Positions 63,119 to 64,000 of a stretch of 64,000 nucleotides of DNA are shown piece after piece. A program made the position numbers and the translations under genes. Source of the stretch: Cherax quadricarinatus (Eukaryota > Arthropoda > Malacostraca > Decapoda > Parastacidae); NCBI RefSeq assembly GCF_038502225.1, contig NC_091357.1:5917500-5981499 (forward strand). The letters run 5' to 3'. The notes under the pieces are model-generated. The model was given only the letters and a program-made list of their open reading frames with translations. It was not told where the DNA came from and made no database searches. Position 1 is the stretch's first letter. The number at the start of each line of letters is the position of its first letter.

Positions 63119-64000
63119 TATGTGTATACTCGCCTAGTTTTGGTTGCAGAGGTCGTTTCACAGCTCCTGGTCCCGCTTCGAAGGACACTACTGGCTGCGT
63201 GAGCCACATCATACTCTGAAAGCTATGTATGAATCCGGACCTCTCTAAGGATAAATAAGTATTGCCTAACATCCTTGTGACTCGTCAGTATGTTTAACTG
63301 ATTGTGCCTGATTCCTATCTCGTGAACAAAATTGACTGTCCATCCTGTCATTTCCTCTTGGTATTTTATACGTCATAATCATGTCACCCAGGTCCCTTTA
63401 TCCTCTGATATTATCAAGTTTAGTTCCTTTAGCTTCTCATCATAGTTTATATCCCTCGGCTCCGAGACTAGTCTAGTTGCAAACCTTTGCACTTTTCCAG
63501 CTTTACATGGTTCACCAGATGCAGATTCCATACTATAATTACATACTACAAGTCAGGATTGACTTCTCCCATATATAATATCATGAATGTCTCCTTGTTC
63601 AGGTATTCAGCTGATGTGTCTCAGGCAATAGCTCAGAACTGTGCTCACCCCTAGGTCCTTCCCTTTCAGGTAGTTTTGCAGCCTTTGTCCCCGGAGCCAG
63701 TGCTCGGTCTCCGGTCATCTTTGCCCTCTCGCGATTTTCCGAACTTTGCATTTGCTGAGGTTAAATTCTAATAGCCACTTGTCAAACTAATTTTTGCAGC
63801 TTTTTCAGATCCGTTTGTAATTTTTCTAGGTCTTCTGCTCTTTGTATTTTCCTCACTAGTTTCGCGTCATCTGCGAACAAGGACGCCTCAGACTTTGTTT
63901 CTTGTCATGTCATTTACGTATACAAGAAACAGCACTGGTTCAAGTACTGACCTTGTGGAACCCCCACTCACACTCGCTCATCCAGACACCACCTCTCGTT
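63119..64000 (-). pseudogene. CR1-a LINE, degenerate copy running off the window
   Basis: The 3' end at 63128-63190 (ACTCGCCTAGTTTTGGTTGC, CAGCTCCTGGTCCCGCTTCG) is followed by coding remnants parallel to 29500-30420, including the region of LVATRL at about 63475, the stretch equivalent to LNPTKCKVMKIGEGQ near 63740, and FADD-side sequence near 63860-63890. Heavily degraded; continues beyond 64000. Confidence 0.75.

Overview
The window reads as intergenic or intronic DNA of a decapod crustacean (crayfish-like). The evidence is indirect: about twenty minisatellite and microsatellite arrays, several clades of non-LTR retrotransposon (CR1-type, Jockey-type, RTE-type and a CR1/L2-like family called LINE-D here), tRNA-derived SINEs, TTAGG-rich sequence resembling the arthropod telomere motif, and no compact gene structure. 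No complete host gene, rRNA, functional tRNA, LTR retrotransposon or CRISPR array was found. Two short candidate host exons (1527-1673 and 10633-10681) are the only host coding sequence I would propose, both tentatively.

Layout. 1-914 is a 28-bp satellite. 0.9-11.4 kb mixes a CR1 fragment split by a SINE, a LINE-D copy (6860-8888) and many short fold-back elements. 11.4-16.5 kb holds a deleted RTE derivative, a 33-bp array, two more fold-back elements and a 1.9-kb 29-bp array. 16.8-24.6 kb has a second SINE, CR1 fragments, TTAGG-like tracts and a TA-flanked MITE. 24.6-32.1 kb has CAG-rich tracts, a tRNA/RTE chimeric SINE, a Jockey-type fragment and the best-preserved CR1 (29431-32052). 32.5-45.7 kb is dominated by minisatellites (42, 32, 26, 27, 15, 23/31 and 40 bp units), with LINE-D inserted at 39222-41060. 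46.2-55.9 kb holds degenerate LINE-D and CR1 copies, a piggyBac-like MITE and a near full-length but dead RTE. 55.9-59.0 kb has fragments of another reverse transcriptase and an RTE derivative. 59-64 kb holds unassigned ORFs, a SINE fragment and two CR1 copies, the last running off the end.

The most interesting content is a dispersed fold-back family with about sixteen copies. Its arms carry the core CTGANGA - A - hairpin - GAAACGTTTC, which matches a hammerhead ribozyme with minimal stem III, followed by AATAAA and a 3' terminal hairpin with compensatory changes. Five copies have target-site duplications of 11-14 bp, and one insertion is confirmed by an uninterrupted paralogue elsewhere in the window. 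From what is known of such motifs, these look like non-autonomous relatives of Penelope-like elements (animal retrozymes). That assignment is inference; no Penelope coding sequence is present.

The elements appear to interact: RTE derivatives and a MITE lie inside or beside TA arrays, SINE heads use RTE tails, and LINE copies serve as targets for the fold-back family, a SINE and a piggyBac-like element. The result is a nested, datable stratigraphy.
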